Positions 54,525 to 64,000 of a stretch of 64,000 nt of DNA are shown one piece after another (the first letter of the stretch is position 1; each line of letters begins with the position of its first letter). The position numbers and the translations under genes are program-made. This stretch comes from Adiantum capillus-veneris (lineage: Eukaryota > Streptophyta > Polypodiopsida > Polypodiales > Pteridaceae). The notes beneath the pieces were generated by a model, which worked only from the letters and a program-made list of their open reading frames with translations, did not search any database and was not told where the DNA came from. The stretch lies in NCBI GenBank assembly GCA_014529385.2, contig CM043964.1, positions 2,292,497 through 2,356,496 on the forward strand, written 5' to 3'.

Positions 54525-54794
54525 GAGTTGGAGAAGAAGATAGAGCAAGAGCAATCTCTATAGCATGCACCCTCAAGAATGAGGAAATTAGGTCACAATG
54601 GACCTTTTATATGGGTTTGGTCCGCACATGGGTGCCCATACTTGGCCGATCAAGGTAAAATAACTCTCAAATAAGATATGTGGTGCACCTCTCATCAGCG
54701 ATCACCCAAGCACGTAATGTGAAAATATAGGACCAACAAGCCTACCCTATGACTCAAACAAAGTAATACGGGGTACGTCATCGGCTAATATCCG
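54525..54794. other. Unassigned stretch right of E5
   Basis: No coding signal or repeat recognised. The copia remnant follows. Confidence 0.5.
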
Positions 54795-56335
54795 TTGAAT
54801 TTCAAATTTGGAAGATTTATGGTCTCTAGAAAGAATCCGAGTTATGATCACTTGTGTGTTTTTGGGTGTGAAGCACATTTACATGTGCCAAAAAAGCTTC
54901 ACAAAAAGCTGGATCTTAAATTGCATAAGTGCATTTTCATTGGCTATGGTGTAGATGGAGAGGCTGAATATCGTCTCTAGCACCTAAAATCTAAAAGGGT
55001 CATTTGTAGTTCACATCTAATTTTCAATGAATCAAAGATGCATAAGTAGCCAATAAGAAAAGTCCAGTAAAGGAAAGTTAGATTTGAGGATGTTGCCTCC
55101 AAAGTAGCTCAACCTACTAGTGATGCATATGCCACTAGTAGTACTTCTAAGAGACCGAACTTGAGCAATCACTCATTGAGATGGTCTAGTTGAGTCTCAT
55201 GGGCACATGAGACATTTCAGCTAGGAATACATCACGTATTGATTATTGAGTGCGGTGAGCCAACTTGTTATTCATATGGAAGATAGCAAGAAGTGGGAGT
55301 AGGCTATGCAATCAAAGTATAAATCTGTTGTGGCTAATGAAACTGGGGACTTGGTTGAATTACCACAGGGCAAGCAAGCTTTCCCTTGCAAATGGGTGTA
55401 CAAAAAGAATTACACAACAGAAGATCTGGAGCCTAAGTGAGTCAAGACTTCTTTGGTTGCTAAAGGTTTCAAGTAAAAAAATTGTGTGGACTTTGATGAG
55501 ATTTTTGTCCCGTAGTCAAGATGACTATACTATGCACCGTGCTTGATTTAGTAGCCATTGAGGACATGAAGCTTGTCCAAATGGGTTTGAAGGCAACCTT
55601 TCTTCATAGGGATATTGATGAGGGTATCTACTGGAAGCACCCATGGGGTTTTGAAGTAAATCCTGAAAAGCCAAGCAGGAAAGAGCTAGTTTGTAGAGTC
55701 AAAAAGGCATTGTATGGCATGAAGCAAGGTTGAAGTCAACAGTACTAGATTTTTGACAAGTTCATGCAGTCCTAGGGTTATGTAAGGAGTAAAGTGGATC
55801 AATGCTTGTATGCAAGGAACGTTAACAATTGTTCTCTAATCATCATTGTGTGTGGATGACATGTTAATAGCCGAGAAATAAGGATGAGATTGGACAACAT
55901 AAGAAAATGCTTAGCAAATAGTTGGCTATGGATGTGGATTATGCGGGTTGTGTGGACAATAGAAGATCCACATCGGGCTACATTTTCTTGTTTGCTAGAG
56001 CAGTTATATCTTGGTGATCATGTCTCTAGGAATGCACGTCCTCTTCTACTATTGAGGCAGAGTATGTTGCTACATCTAGCATGAAAAAGAAAGTCATATG
56101 GCTAGCTCACCAATGGGAGATTTAGGCATTCGTTAGATTCCAATGTTGCATTGTGATACTCAAAGTGCCATTGTGTTGGCATGGAATCTTGAGATTCACT
56201 CCAAGTCAAAGTACATAGAGGTCAGGTGTCATGTGATACAAGATGTATTAGCTAGCAAGTGCATTGAGCTCGTCATGGTCCACACTGGCGACAATCCTGC
56301 AGATGCTCTCACAAAGGGCTTAGCCCATTAGGAGA
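54795..56335 (+). pseudogene. Degraded Ty1/copia pol remnant
   Basis: Pieces in copia order across several frames: SYDHLCVFGCEAHLHVPKKL and CIFIGYGVDGEAEYRL (end of integrase); GLKATFLHRDIDEGIYWKH and RVKKALYGMKQG (RT); LHCDTQSAIVLAWN and SKYIEVRCHVIQDV, then DNPADALTKGLAH (RNase H). The YVDD region near 55850 is frameshifted (VCG-DDM). LTRs were not found. It is much older than E6 and from a different copia family. Confidence 0.85.
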
Positions 56336-56935
56336 AATATGAACCTTGCATGGGCCTTGTAAGGAATCCTAATTTTTAGGGATTAAGGCTAATATTGTGT
56401 GGGGTTTAGGGGGCAAGGGCATTGAAGAAGGTAGTTTTGAGTAGGCTTTTCTAGCCTTTTTTTTAGACAAATGTAGGATGTGGACCTAAAAGGTTGCTTT
56501 CTCTCTCTAGCTTTTTTTAAAGTGAAGGAAGCATAGGGGTGTGTCCACATCAGCAATTCCGTGGGTCAAAAAGAGTCAAAATTTGACTTTTTTTTAAAAT
56601 TTTATTTTTATTTGTTTTTTACTTAAAACTCCCTCCCAACATATATACATATCCAAAAATCATTTTTTGACCCATTTTTTAACCCACAAGCTTAGAAAGT
56701 CCATTTTTTCAAAAATCTTTTCCCCCAAAAAGTAATAAACATTTTGTTCTCTCATCCTCCTCCCTCCTCCCTCCTCTCTCCCTCTCCCTCTGCTCTCCCT
56801 CTCTGCCCCTACCTTCCTCCTCCTCCCCAATCTCTCCCTCCCCTCCCTCCCTCCTTCTCTCCTCCCATCCTGCTCGGCCTCTCTACCCTTCTCCCTCTAT
56901 CTTTTCATCATTTGCTTCCTCACGCAACAGCTTCC
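56336..56935 (+). promoter_or_regulatory. Region upstream of RAG1-like copy A
   Basis: A purine-rich patch near 56400 (GGGGTTTAGGGGGC) may be the PPT of the copia remnant. A TATATATACATAT stretch lies near 56641. A long CT-rich block at 56742-56900 directly precedes the ATG at 56936 and looks like a pyrimidine-rich 5' UTR. No other gene. Confidence 0.4.
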
Positions 56936-59894
56936 ATGGTGCTCACGGACATCACAAATGGTTTGCTTCCACCACCACGTACTCCGCACACCAAAAGCAT
57001 ACATATTTGCTTACCCACGGCATTTGCACCGAAGACCACTAGTGAAGGTGATCAAAGGTCATCACAGGAACGTCGCACCGCTTGTGAGACCAATGTTGAC
57101 ATTTGAGTGGATGGCCATTTGTACCCTTACGATCCTATAAGCCGCTTCCATCCACCGTTTAATAGCCTTTCCACATTTCTTCAATTTCTTGGGAGGGGAG
57201 AAGCAGGCTTGTTAGGCTATTGCAAGCGGCTGTGTATGGGTGCACGTGCTTCTTTGCATATGTGGATGCACGAATGTCAAGCTCTTCACCTCAAGACGAC
57301 GGCATTACAAGAGAGTGTTGCCTCTTCGGAGAGGTTAGTTAAAAGTCTTGAACAACAAATGCAAGAAAAGGAGTCCCACATCCAGAAGCTTACCAACACC
57401 ATCACATACTTGAAAGAAACACCCCTTGGTGCAAGGGAACGCAAACGCCCGTATTCATCCATTGAAACTCTTGCACATTCCGGAGGAGCACGCAAACGAC
57501 GAGTTACATCCACAAGGTGATTTGGTCTTTACTTGCATGCTGCATTCTTACTTCACACTATTTTCTAACATTTATGTTTATTTGTTGCTAGAAACTTCAT
57601 CCAGGAGGCATGCGGTGGAACAAGCCAAGATAATCGAGTCAACATTCTCACTAGTTGTGTCAATACCGAGGACGTTATTTCTATCTTACAATCACCTGGA
57701 GGTAAGCACATTAAGGATGCAGTCACCAAGGACCTTATGCGTAAATTAAGAAATGTGGTTAATGATGATGACGTTCAACAAGCTTGTGATGAGGCTGGAA
57801 TCAGCACCAAAGCCTATCAGGCTATTTTTCAACTCCTAAAGGATGCCCTCAAAGAACATGGCATTGTGAAAAACCTATTTCCCGTTCCTCACAAGGTCAA
57901 GCTCGCAAAGAAGGCCACAAACAAAGATGTGTTCTCCCGCATTGGGACATACCTACACATTGAGGACACAATGCCAACTTCCCTTTATGCTTCTTGCGCA
58001 ACAAAGACAAGGGGAAAAGGTAAGAAACAATCCATAAGACCTTCGAATAAGGGCTTTCCTTACACAATGTGGAACAATATTTTCGTGGATCTTAGAAGGC
58101 TTCAAGAAGCCATGCTTAGATTTTACGAGTTACGTGAAGAAGGTGACACACTTTACTTTTTTCTTTGGTATTATTCTTTTCATAGAAGCTGAAGTTTAAG
58201 GTCTTAGCACTATTTATTTTGTAGTGCTTGGCACAAAAGTCGCTTTTGTGTTGAAACTCGATGAGTGTCAAATAGTGAAAGGCCGAAGGTTAGAGAGGCT
58301 AAGTGTCACTCTAATGAACGAGGCCCTTCTGCAAACCAAGCGAAGGGATTCAGTCGAGCCATATCAGCCATATCCCACCCTATCTTTTAGCGTGCAATCA
58401 GAGAAAGACATTTGGTGGTTGGGTGCTATTGAGGTGCCCAAAGAGACCAATGGAGTACTTTCGTGGATTTTTGAGAGAACTCCATGGATCATAGAAGTAA
58501 TACACTCCCAAATTGCAGGTCAGAAGTTGGAGATTGAGGGCTTTGGTAGTTATGATGTGGAGTGGCACTTAGGTAGGGATTTGAAGACCATAAAGTGTTT
58601 GCTTGGCTGCAAACAAGGGGCTTCTTCTCTCATGCCTTGTCCATTTTGCACTCGAGGGTAAAAACCTAATGGACAAAAATCACATAAGAGCACTGCAAAG
58701 GCCAGTTACATGCTTCCATGGCAAGGGCACGGAGAACAAGGGTTAGATTGTCATGATGTCGGAGATGAAGGTAGAGAATGGGAAGCGTCTATTCTGAGAT
58801 GTCCCATGCTCAATGCCCCAGACCGTGATCAAAAGGACCACACTTGGAATCCAATCTTTCGATTTCCTCTATCGAATGTACATTTTTGTACATTACACGC
58901 ATTCATGCGTATTTTTGATAGGCTATTGAAGCTCCACATTGACTATGCTTTCACAATGAAACCGTTGGAAAAGTCCCAGGAAGCGATCGAAAGAGTGGAG
59001 GTACTCTTGAATTCCATTGGCTGTCATGGTGGAAATGTGTCTATAGTTGCTGCAAAGAACACAGGGGAGGCCCATGAAATTGCTCAACAAGTGTCAATGA
59101 GTGGACAAAAAGCTAGACACTTTTTGAAGAAAGTTTCCCAAGGAAAGCCAAGTCGATATGATGCTCAAAGCAGCTCCAACCAGCAGGCAGGTAACCTTTG
59201 GGAGCTTTGGAAGGAGTTATGCAAAGCTACTACTGACAATGATTCAAATGGCGAGCTTGCAAACAAGCGCAAGCAAGTTTGGGCCCATTTTGATAAAATG
59301 GTCAAGCTTATGAGCCTTAACAGCACAACAGAAGAACAACGGCAATCATTTCAAGAAGCTTTGGCGGTTTTACCAAGGTCTTCACACTTTCTTGGGGTGA
59401 AAATAACATCACACATTACATGGTAAGTCATTCATGGTGTATTCATTACAAGGGATTGTTTTTATTTACTAATGTGGATCGTTTGCTCATGTGAATAGCA
59501 TATCTTGTTTGCGTATGGTGCATTTTTTTTGCACAAGTATGGATCGCTTGAAATTTTTAGCACTCAAGGCATGGAGAAGTCCCATTATCGAGCAAGGGGA
59601 GTGTACTTCAAAAATACTCGACATGGTGGTGGAATGGTGCAATCCAATTATTTGGAGGAGATGTTCAACTGGTTTTTTCGCACAACATTTGCTTGTAAGC
59701 TCACAATGGAGCGTGCGCGACAATCCAAGATTGCTATTGAAGTGCGCAAATGGAGTCGTCAAGAGCATAGCAACAAGTGGCAAAAGTCGCAAGGTCCCAC
59801 CAAGCATGCTGCATGGCGGCGATGCAGAGTGCGACAAGGATCAAAGTGGATACTACGCGAGTCACTAAACGTGAACGCAGGGTCCAACTCTTAG
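56936..59894 (+). pseudogene. RAG1/Transib-like gene, copy A (degraded)
   Basis: Collinear with copy B. Exon 1 starts MVLTDITNGLLPP and has TGA at 57104-57106 where copy B has Trp (HIDIW). Intron 1 (from 57519 to about 57590) has the same position and phase as in B. VLKLDECQIVKGRRLER holds the first Asp (codon 58260-58262), GRDLKTIKC the second, MPCPFC the CxxC. A TAA follows at 58660-58662. VHFCTLHAFMRI is kept. A one-base shift lies near 59385. The last intron is 59423-59498. The final exon reads HILFAY, so the second zinc His is Tyr, then STQGMEKSHYRARG keeps the catalytic Glu. No intron interrupts the GAIE/V site that is split in B. Probably non-functional, unless some breaks are tiny introns. 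Confidence 0.7.
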
Positions 59895-59948
59895 CGACAT
59901 GTTTATTTAAAAAATAATACTTCTTTTAAAAAAATTAGTGTGAACAGG

Positions 59949-59978
59949 GCCCTTTTTAAATGGGCCCTTATAAATATT
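59949..59978 (+). promoter_or_regulatory. Candidate promoter: two GGGCCC boxes and a TATA box
   Basis: AGGGCCC at 59948 and TGGGCCC at 59964 (site II-like, known as TCP-factor sites in plant promoters) are followed by TATAAATA at 59971-59978, 56 bases before the ATG at 60034. The two boxes also form a short inverted repeat. Confidence 0.5.
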
Positions 59979-60033
59979 GCATGCTCTCATAAATCACTCA
60001 TTTCTTAAGAACAGGTGAGCTCTTACCAACAAA

Positions 60034-60483
60034 ATGGCGCGCACCAAAAAAACCGCGAAAGAGCATCCGCCTGCCAACAAAAACACCCTCCAAGGATGTG
60101 AGAAGCTGTCATGGCTTAAAGGCACAAGAAAACGGCCACGAACACCTGGCCGTTCCAGGAACTCTTCTAGTAGTGGGCATGGTGGTAGGGCACGAGAGTC
60201 ATCAAGGACTGTTGAATCTCCACCTCCTCAAGATATAACACCTAGAAAGAGAATGAAGCAACGTGCCCAGCGCTGGAGAGAAGCAGAGGGCCAACAAACA
60301 TCAGAGTCCGATAGGGAGCAGCCGTCGCGCCCCCAATCACAAGCAGTACCATTAGGAAATTTCGGAGGTCATTTGGAGGGCCTTCTAAGAAAATGTATTT
60401 TTTGCACTCTCTCTCTAGAAAAAATGACAAATAAAAGAGCTGGGTCTTTCATAGTAAAACTTCAAAAAATGTACTTTAAGTAG
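60034..60483 (+). CDS. Basic protein with histone H3-like N-terminus
   Basis: 149 codons, unknown family. It starts MARTKKTAKEHPP. After Met removal the first residues ARTKxTA match the histone H3 tail (ARTKQTA), with Lys at position 4. The rest is basic and low-complexity (KRPRTPGRSRNSSSSGHGGR; TPRKRMKQRAQRWR), then a short hydrophobic end with CIFC. There is no histone fold, so it is not H3. A TATA box and site II-like boxes lie just upstream. It could instead be the first exon of copy B, spliced from a donor such as GGAG/GTCATT near 60372. It sits between the two RAG1-like copies. Confidence 0.5.
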   Translation: MARTKKTAKEHPPANKNTLQGCEKLSWLKGTRKRPRTPGRSRNSSSSGHGGRARESSRTVESPPPQDITPRKRMKQRAQRWREAEGQQTSESDREQPSRPQSQAVPLGNFGGHLEGLLRKCIFCTLSLEKMTNKRAGSFIVKLQKMYFK

Positions 60484-60549
60484 ATTCCTTACCCCTATGA
60501 ACATTCGTTCGTAGTGATTGAGGGATAATACTCTTTTTAGTTGTATTGA

Positions 60550-63403
60550 ATGAACAACGTCAATACGGAGGGAATGAGGCTAACATGGAGGGACGAATCC
60601 GCAGCCGCTATTCACTTTCCATTAAACCTGCACATTTGGCTAATGGCGCACTCCTCAAATGGCACAAATGTTACCCACAAACGAGCCAAATATCACCTTC
60701 ACATTGATTTGGACAATGAGTACCAACCATTGATTAAGCGCAGTAAAACAAACACACATATACCTCCCACCTCCATAGACACGCTCAGAGCTCAAGGAGC
60801 TAAACACATAGATATCTGGACGAGAGGCTCTCTCTACCCTAAGAATCCAATAACTAATGCGTCTCCACCGTTTGTCAATCCTACAAGCTTATTGACCTTT
60901 GCTGGTGATGGAGAAAACGGCCTTCTGGGTTATTGTAAATCACTTACAAGAGAAGCTGGAACTTACAAGAGCATTTTCCAAGCTCAACAATGTGAGATTG
61001 TTCGCCTTTCACATTTACATTCTACAGATCAGGTTACCATTTTGCAACATAAAACAGAGGTACAAGAACTGAAAGAAAAGGTGCGAAGTTGTCAAATGAA
61101 GGACACCATCTTGGGTGGTCGTATCCGAAAGAAGAAATTGCGCAATCTTGAAACATTGCAGGTTGCATCAGGAGGTCTCAAGAAAAGAATCCGAGCATTA
61201 AGGTGATGCTTCTTGGTTGGCTACATTGTCTTAGTTAAGTAATCTCTTTGTTTTTTCTTGTTATGCATTGTTTTCATGTGCCTAAATAGTGTTAGTGAAG
61301 CAAATTTTCTGTTATTTACTTATGCATTGTCTTCATGTAGAGACTCAATCTATCCTGACAAGGAAAACATTGACCCCAAAGCCAATATAGGAAAGAGATT
61401 GAAGCCACTTATAAGTAGAAGCCTGGCAGCAGATATAGTACATGACAAGAAGTTTAAGGTTCTACAAAGAAATGTAGTGGACCGCTTTATTTCAGAGAAC
61501 TCAGTGCCTGCAAAAGAGATACAAGGCACACTTGATTCACTTGGTGTAAGCAAAAGAGGATATTCGGCTATCCAAAAGTCTGTCTCATCCATCTTTGTTA
61601 GGAAGGGTATAAAATCCAAACTTCTACCATCAGCCTCAAGTGTTTGGAAAGAGAGGCTTCAGCTTAACGAGGCACAGGGAGACTATCTTGGACAGCCCTT
61701 TCATATTAAAGCAACTTACAGTGGCCATGGAGCCAACACTGTGGCATATGATGAGTTCAACAATATTTTTATGGACCTGCGGATACTACAGAAGAGAATG
61801 GTGGAGTTTTACAACATCACATTTGAAGAGTCACGTGGACTATTACATTTTGTGTTAAAACTGGATGAGTGTGAGCTTGTTAAAGAGAAAAAGCTAGAGC
61901 GTGTTACTATTACTTTAATGAATAGAGCCCTCTCAAAGTGTCCCAGTGATGATCCTTTATATTTTAGTGTTCAATCAGAATCTAACATATGGTGGCTTGG
62001 TGCGTTTGAGGTAAGCGATATTCTCAAGTAAGCTCAAATATTCAGATCTACTTAAGTCTCATTTATTTTGTGTTGCAGGTAAAGAATGAAGATCATGAGA
62101 TTCTATATTGGGTGTTCCATCGAACTAATATTCCGGAGCTGATTGATCGACAGACTAACCAGGGAGAGGTACTACGTCTAGATGGAAGGGGAGACTTTCA
62201 AGTTCAGTGGCATCTTGCAGGTGACCTTAAAACATTAAAGTGCATGTATAATTGTGGAATGGGTGCAATGGCAAAGTCACCGTGTTTGTTCTGCATGGAG
62301 CCTGCAAAGGTCATGAACCCAAAGTGGTGGAGAAAAGCTCCAACACGTCACATTGAGGATCCTGCTTTTCGACCAGTTTTGAAAATACCACTTGTGAATG
62401 TTCACATTTGTACAATGCATGCCCTTTGTAGAATTGTAGAGAAATTGGTCTACTTATACATCGGGTTTTCTTGGAAGATTAAGAACTCTGCAGAACGACA
62501 AGTAGCCTTGCAGTGCTTAGAAATGGTACTGTCGGATATGGGGCTTCATGGTGGCAATGTGAAAATCCAGCGGGATGAAAAGAGATCAACTGCTGAGAAG
62601 GATGTCCCATGCAAACCATCCATCGGTGGGGTGAAGGCACGGAGGTTTTTATCTAAGCCCCAAGGTATAAGAGATCCAAAGCTAACAAAACATGGAAAAA
62701 TATATAACACATCTTATGTTAGCAAGGTAGAGTATCAGAGCTGGAAAAAGCTACATATTGCAGTCAAAGACCACGAACCAACTACTCGTAACGCGAAGGC
62801 TGAGGTTTGGCGATCAATAGACATCCTATTTTTGATGTGCGACAAAGATGACTGGTCACAAGGTGATATGAACAAGTTCAAGGAAAATCTCAACCTTCTG
62901 AAAAAATCATTCAAGACAGCATGGACAGACACCCAGATTACTCACTACATGGTATTATCATGTATTTCTTTCTCTCTTATGTGCAAATATGTGAGCGTAA
63001 AACATTCTAACTAATCTGTTTTCATATCCAGCACATCATCTTCAATCATTTGCCATATTTTATACAGAAGTATGGGAACCCGGCAATATGGAATACCCAA
63101 GGGATGGAAAAGTCTCATTACATGGCGAGAAATGCTTATTTCAGGCACACACGACATGGTGGCTCTCGAATCAAGGCTAAGAGTTTGAGAGAACTATTTG
63201 AATGGTTCTATCGTAGAATCATTCATCGAATGCAGGCAAAAGAAGTCTTGGCAAATTCAGCAACAGCACAAGCCATCAGACATTTACAACAACAAAAAGC
63301 TAAAAGATCAATGGCATACAACAACTCCGGAGCTCGTGAAAGTCAACGAAGGTGGAGAGAGACAATGGTGTATGTTAATCACAAGTGGAGAAAGATACTC
63401 TGA
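60550..63403 (+). CDS. RAG1/Transib-like recombinase or transposase, copy B (apparently intact)
   Basis: Exons 60550-61202, 61341-62010, 62079-62951 and 63032-63403, all with GT-AG borders and matching phase, give 855 codons. A TGA lies directly before the ATG. Candidate DDE triad: D393 (LKLDECE), D490 (AGDLKTLKC) and E758 (TQGMEKSHY). Zinc ligands: C510/C513 (SPCLFC) and H733/H738 (HIIFNHLPYF). In vertebrate RAG1 the set is D600, D708, C727/C730, H937/H942 and E962. The Asp-to-Cys distance is 20 here and 19 in RAG1, His-to-His is 5 in both, and His-to-Glu is 20 in both. Residues 1-217 are basic with a short coiled coil. No RAG1 RING or nonamer-binding domain was recognised. No terminal inverted repeats were found, so it could be a domesticated gene or a transposon remnant. 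The same layout occurs in uncharacterised eukaryotic proteins. Confidence 0.75.
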
Positions 63404-63466
63404 GTGGATGGCATTGTAAAAAATTTATGTAATACATGATCTTATACAATTGCTACTTGAAGTGTA

Positions 63467-63895
63467 TCAAGATTTTGCAGGTTCAATTTTGTTTTTTGGC
63501 ACGTCACCCTTGTAACGAATCATGAGATGTTTGCCATACTCTAAAAGTTCATCTGGGTTTTGTCTACCAAGAGCTAGTGCCATTGCTGTGTACGTGTAGT
63601 AATACGCTGCCCGACCACCTGTATAGCCTGGGCAGTAACCAAAACAATCTCTAGCAAACACTTTGTCAACAAGAATGACTTTATCTGCACTTTTGGGCAG
63701 CACCGGTCCACCCAAGAAGCGTGATAGTGTCTTGAATGTGTAAGTTGCTATTGAACCCTCTTGTGACATGGAATTGTGAAAAACTACTATCGGTGACTCG
63801 CAGAGCTTTGAAAGGTACTGTGCTAGGGCCGCATCCCTTCCTCGATACTCTCTTGTCCGGCGCCGAAGGAAGTCATCCTTGTCAGCAATCCAAGA
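63467..63895 (-). CDS. Unrecognised gene, last exon
   Basis: Open from an acceptor-like TTGTATGTGCAG (plus strand near 63895-63906), starting SWIADKDDFLRRRTREYRGR and ending at a stop 64 bases beyond copy B. A CT-rich tract, the complement of the GA repeat at 63927-63993, precedes it as expected for an intron 3' end. Notable parts: ESPIVVFHNSMSQEGSIATY, DKVILVDKVFARDCFGYCPG and RAAYYYTYTAMALAL. It has even amino-acid composition with two Cys. I do not recognise a family. It is convergent with copy B and continues outside the window. Confidence 0.55.
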   Translation of the reverse strand, partial: SWIADKDDFLRRRTREYRGRDAALAQYLSKLCESPIVVFHNSMSQEGSIATYTFKTLSRFLGGPVLPKSADKVILVDKVFARDCFGYCPGYTGGRAAYYYTYTAMALALGRQNPDELLEYGKHLMIRYKGDVPKNKIEPAKS

Positions 63896-63922
63896 CTGCA
63901 CATACAATGTCAGAAATGACAC

Positions 63923-63926
<4 letters not shown>

Positions 63927-63993
<67 letters not shown>
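63927..63993. repeat. (GA)n microsatellite
   Basis: About 33 GA units near the right edge. Confidence 0.97.
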
Positions 63994-63995
<2 letters not shown>

Positions 63996-64000
63996 CCATG

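Noticed and set aside
59949-59969. Hairpin of GGGCCC boxes as a terminator
   Set aside because: This is a eukaryotic sequence. The boxes precede a TATA box and fit a promoter better.
60034-60483. Histone H3 gene
   Set aside because: Only the first seven or so residues agree. The histone fold is absent.
56336-63466. Terminal inverted repeats or target duplications around the RAG1-like copies
   Set aside because: I searched by eye around 56.3-56.9, 59.9-60.0 and 63.4 kb and saw no convincing TIR. Absence by eye is weak evidence, so the transposon status stays open.

Overview
The window reads as nuclear DNA of a land plant. It holds deeply nested LTR retrotransposons (Ty3/gypsy and Ty1/copia), a copia element primed by initiator tRNA-Met, a Tat-type element with two RNase H domains, long dinucleotide repeats, and genes with short GT-AG introns and a plant-style TATA/site II promoter. 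No tRNA, rRNA or CRISPR was seen. I cannot name the species. A lineage outside the well-studied crops (fern, lycophyte, bryophyte or gymnosperm) is a guess only.

Nested layout. E4 (+ strand) inserted into an old minus-strand gag-protease fragment (E5', 47681-48316). Its 3' part fills 34266-47680: Trp-Pro-Lys ORF, internal G tract, palindrome spacer, large coiled-coil ORF, PPT and 3' LTR. E1 (minus strand) inserted into E4 at about 34265 and runs left past the window edge. From right to left E1 shows 5' LTR, PBS, palindrome-rich leader, gag, protease, RT, RNase H, integrase, a second protease, a Trp-Pro-Lys ORF, an internal G tract and a second palindrome spacer. Two Ty3/gypsy elements interrupt E1: E2 (5493-16179) splits its RT, and E3 (22100-32202) splits one of its leader palindromes exactly at the centre. 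A decayed copia element, E6 (35488-40990, GATGA target duplication), interrupts the E4 palindrome spacer. To the right are E5 (48317-54524, gag-protease only, two LTRs) and a copia pol remnant (54795-56335).

Right end, 56.4-64 kb. Two diverged tandem copies of an intron-bearing gene look related to the RAG1/Transib recombinase core. Copy B (60550-63403, four exons, 855 codons) appears intact and has D393, D490, C510/C513, H733/H738 and E758. Order and spacing closely match the catalytic and zinc residues of vertebrate RAG1. Copy A (56936-59894) keeps the fold but has stops, a frameshift and a lost zinc histidine. Between them lies a small ORF whose N-terminus resembles the histone H3 tail. 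A convergent unrecognised exon follows copy B.

Most unusual signals. (1) The RAG1-like gene pair in a plant setting. (2) Arrays of near-perfect palindromes with a TACGCGTA core, spaced about 285 bp, in E1 and E4. Each element uses its own arm sequence, and the same arm switch appears as a half-site at the matching place in each LTR. (3) A second protease plus W-[VI]-P-K repeats after the integrase. (4) G-rich polypurine tracts that E4 carries both internally and at its 3' LTR.
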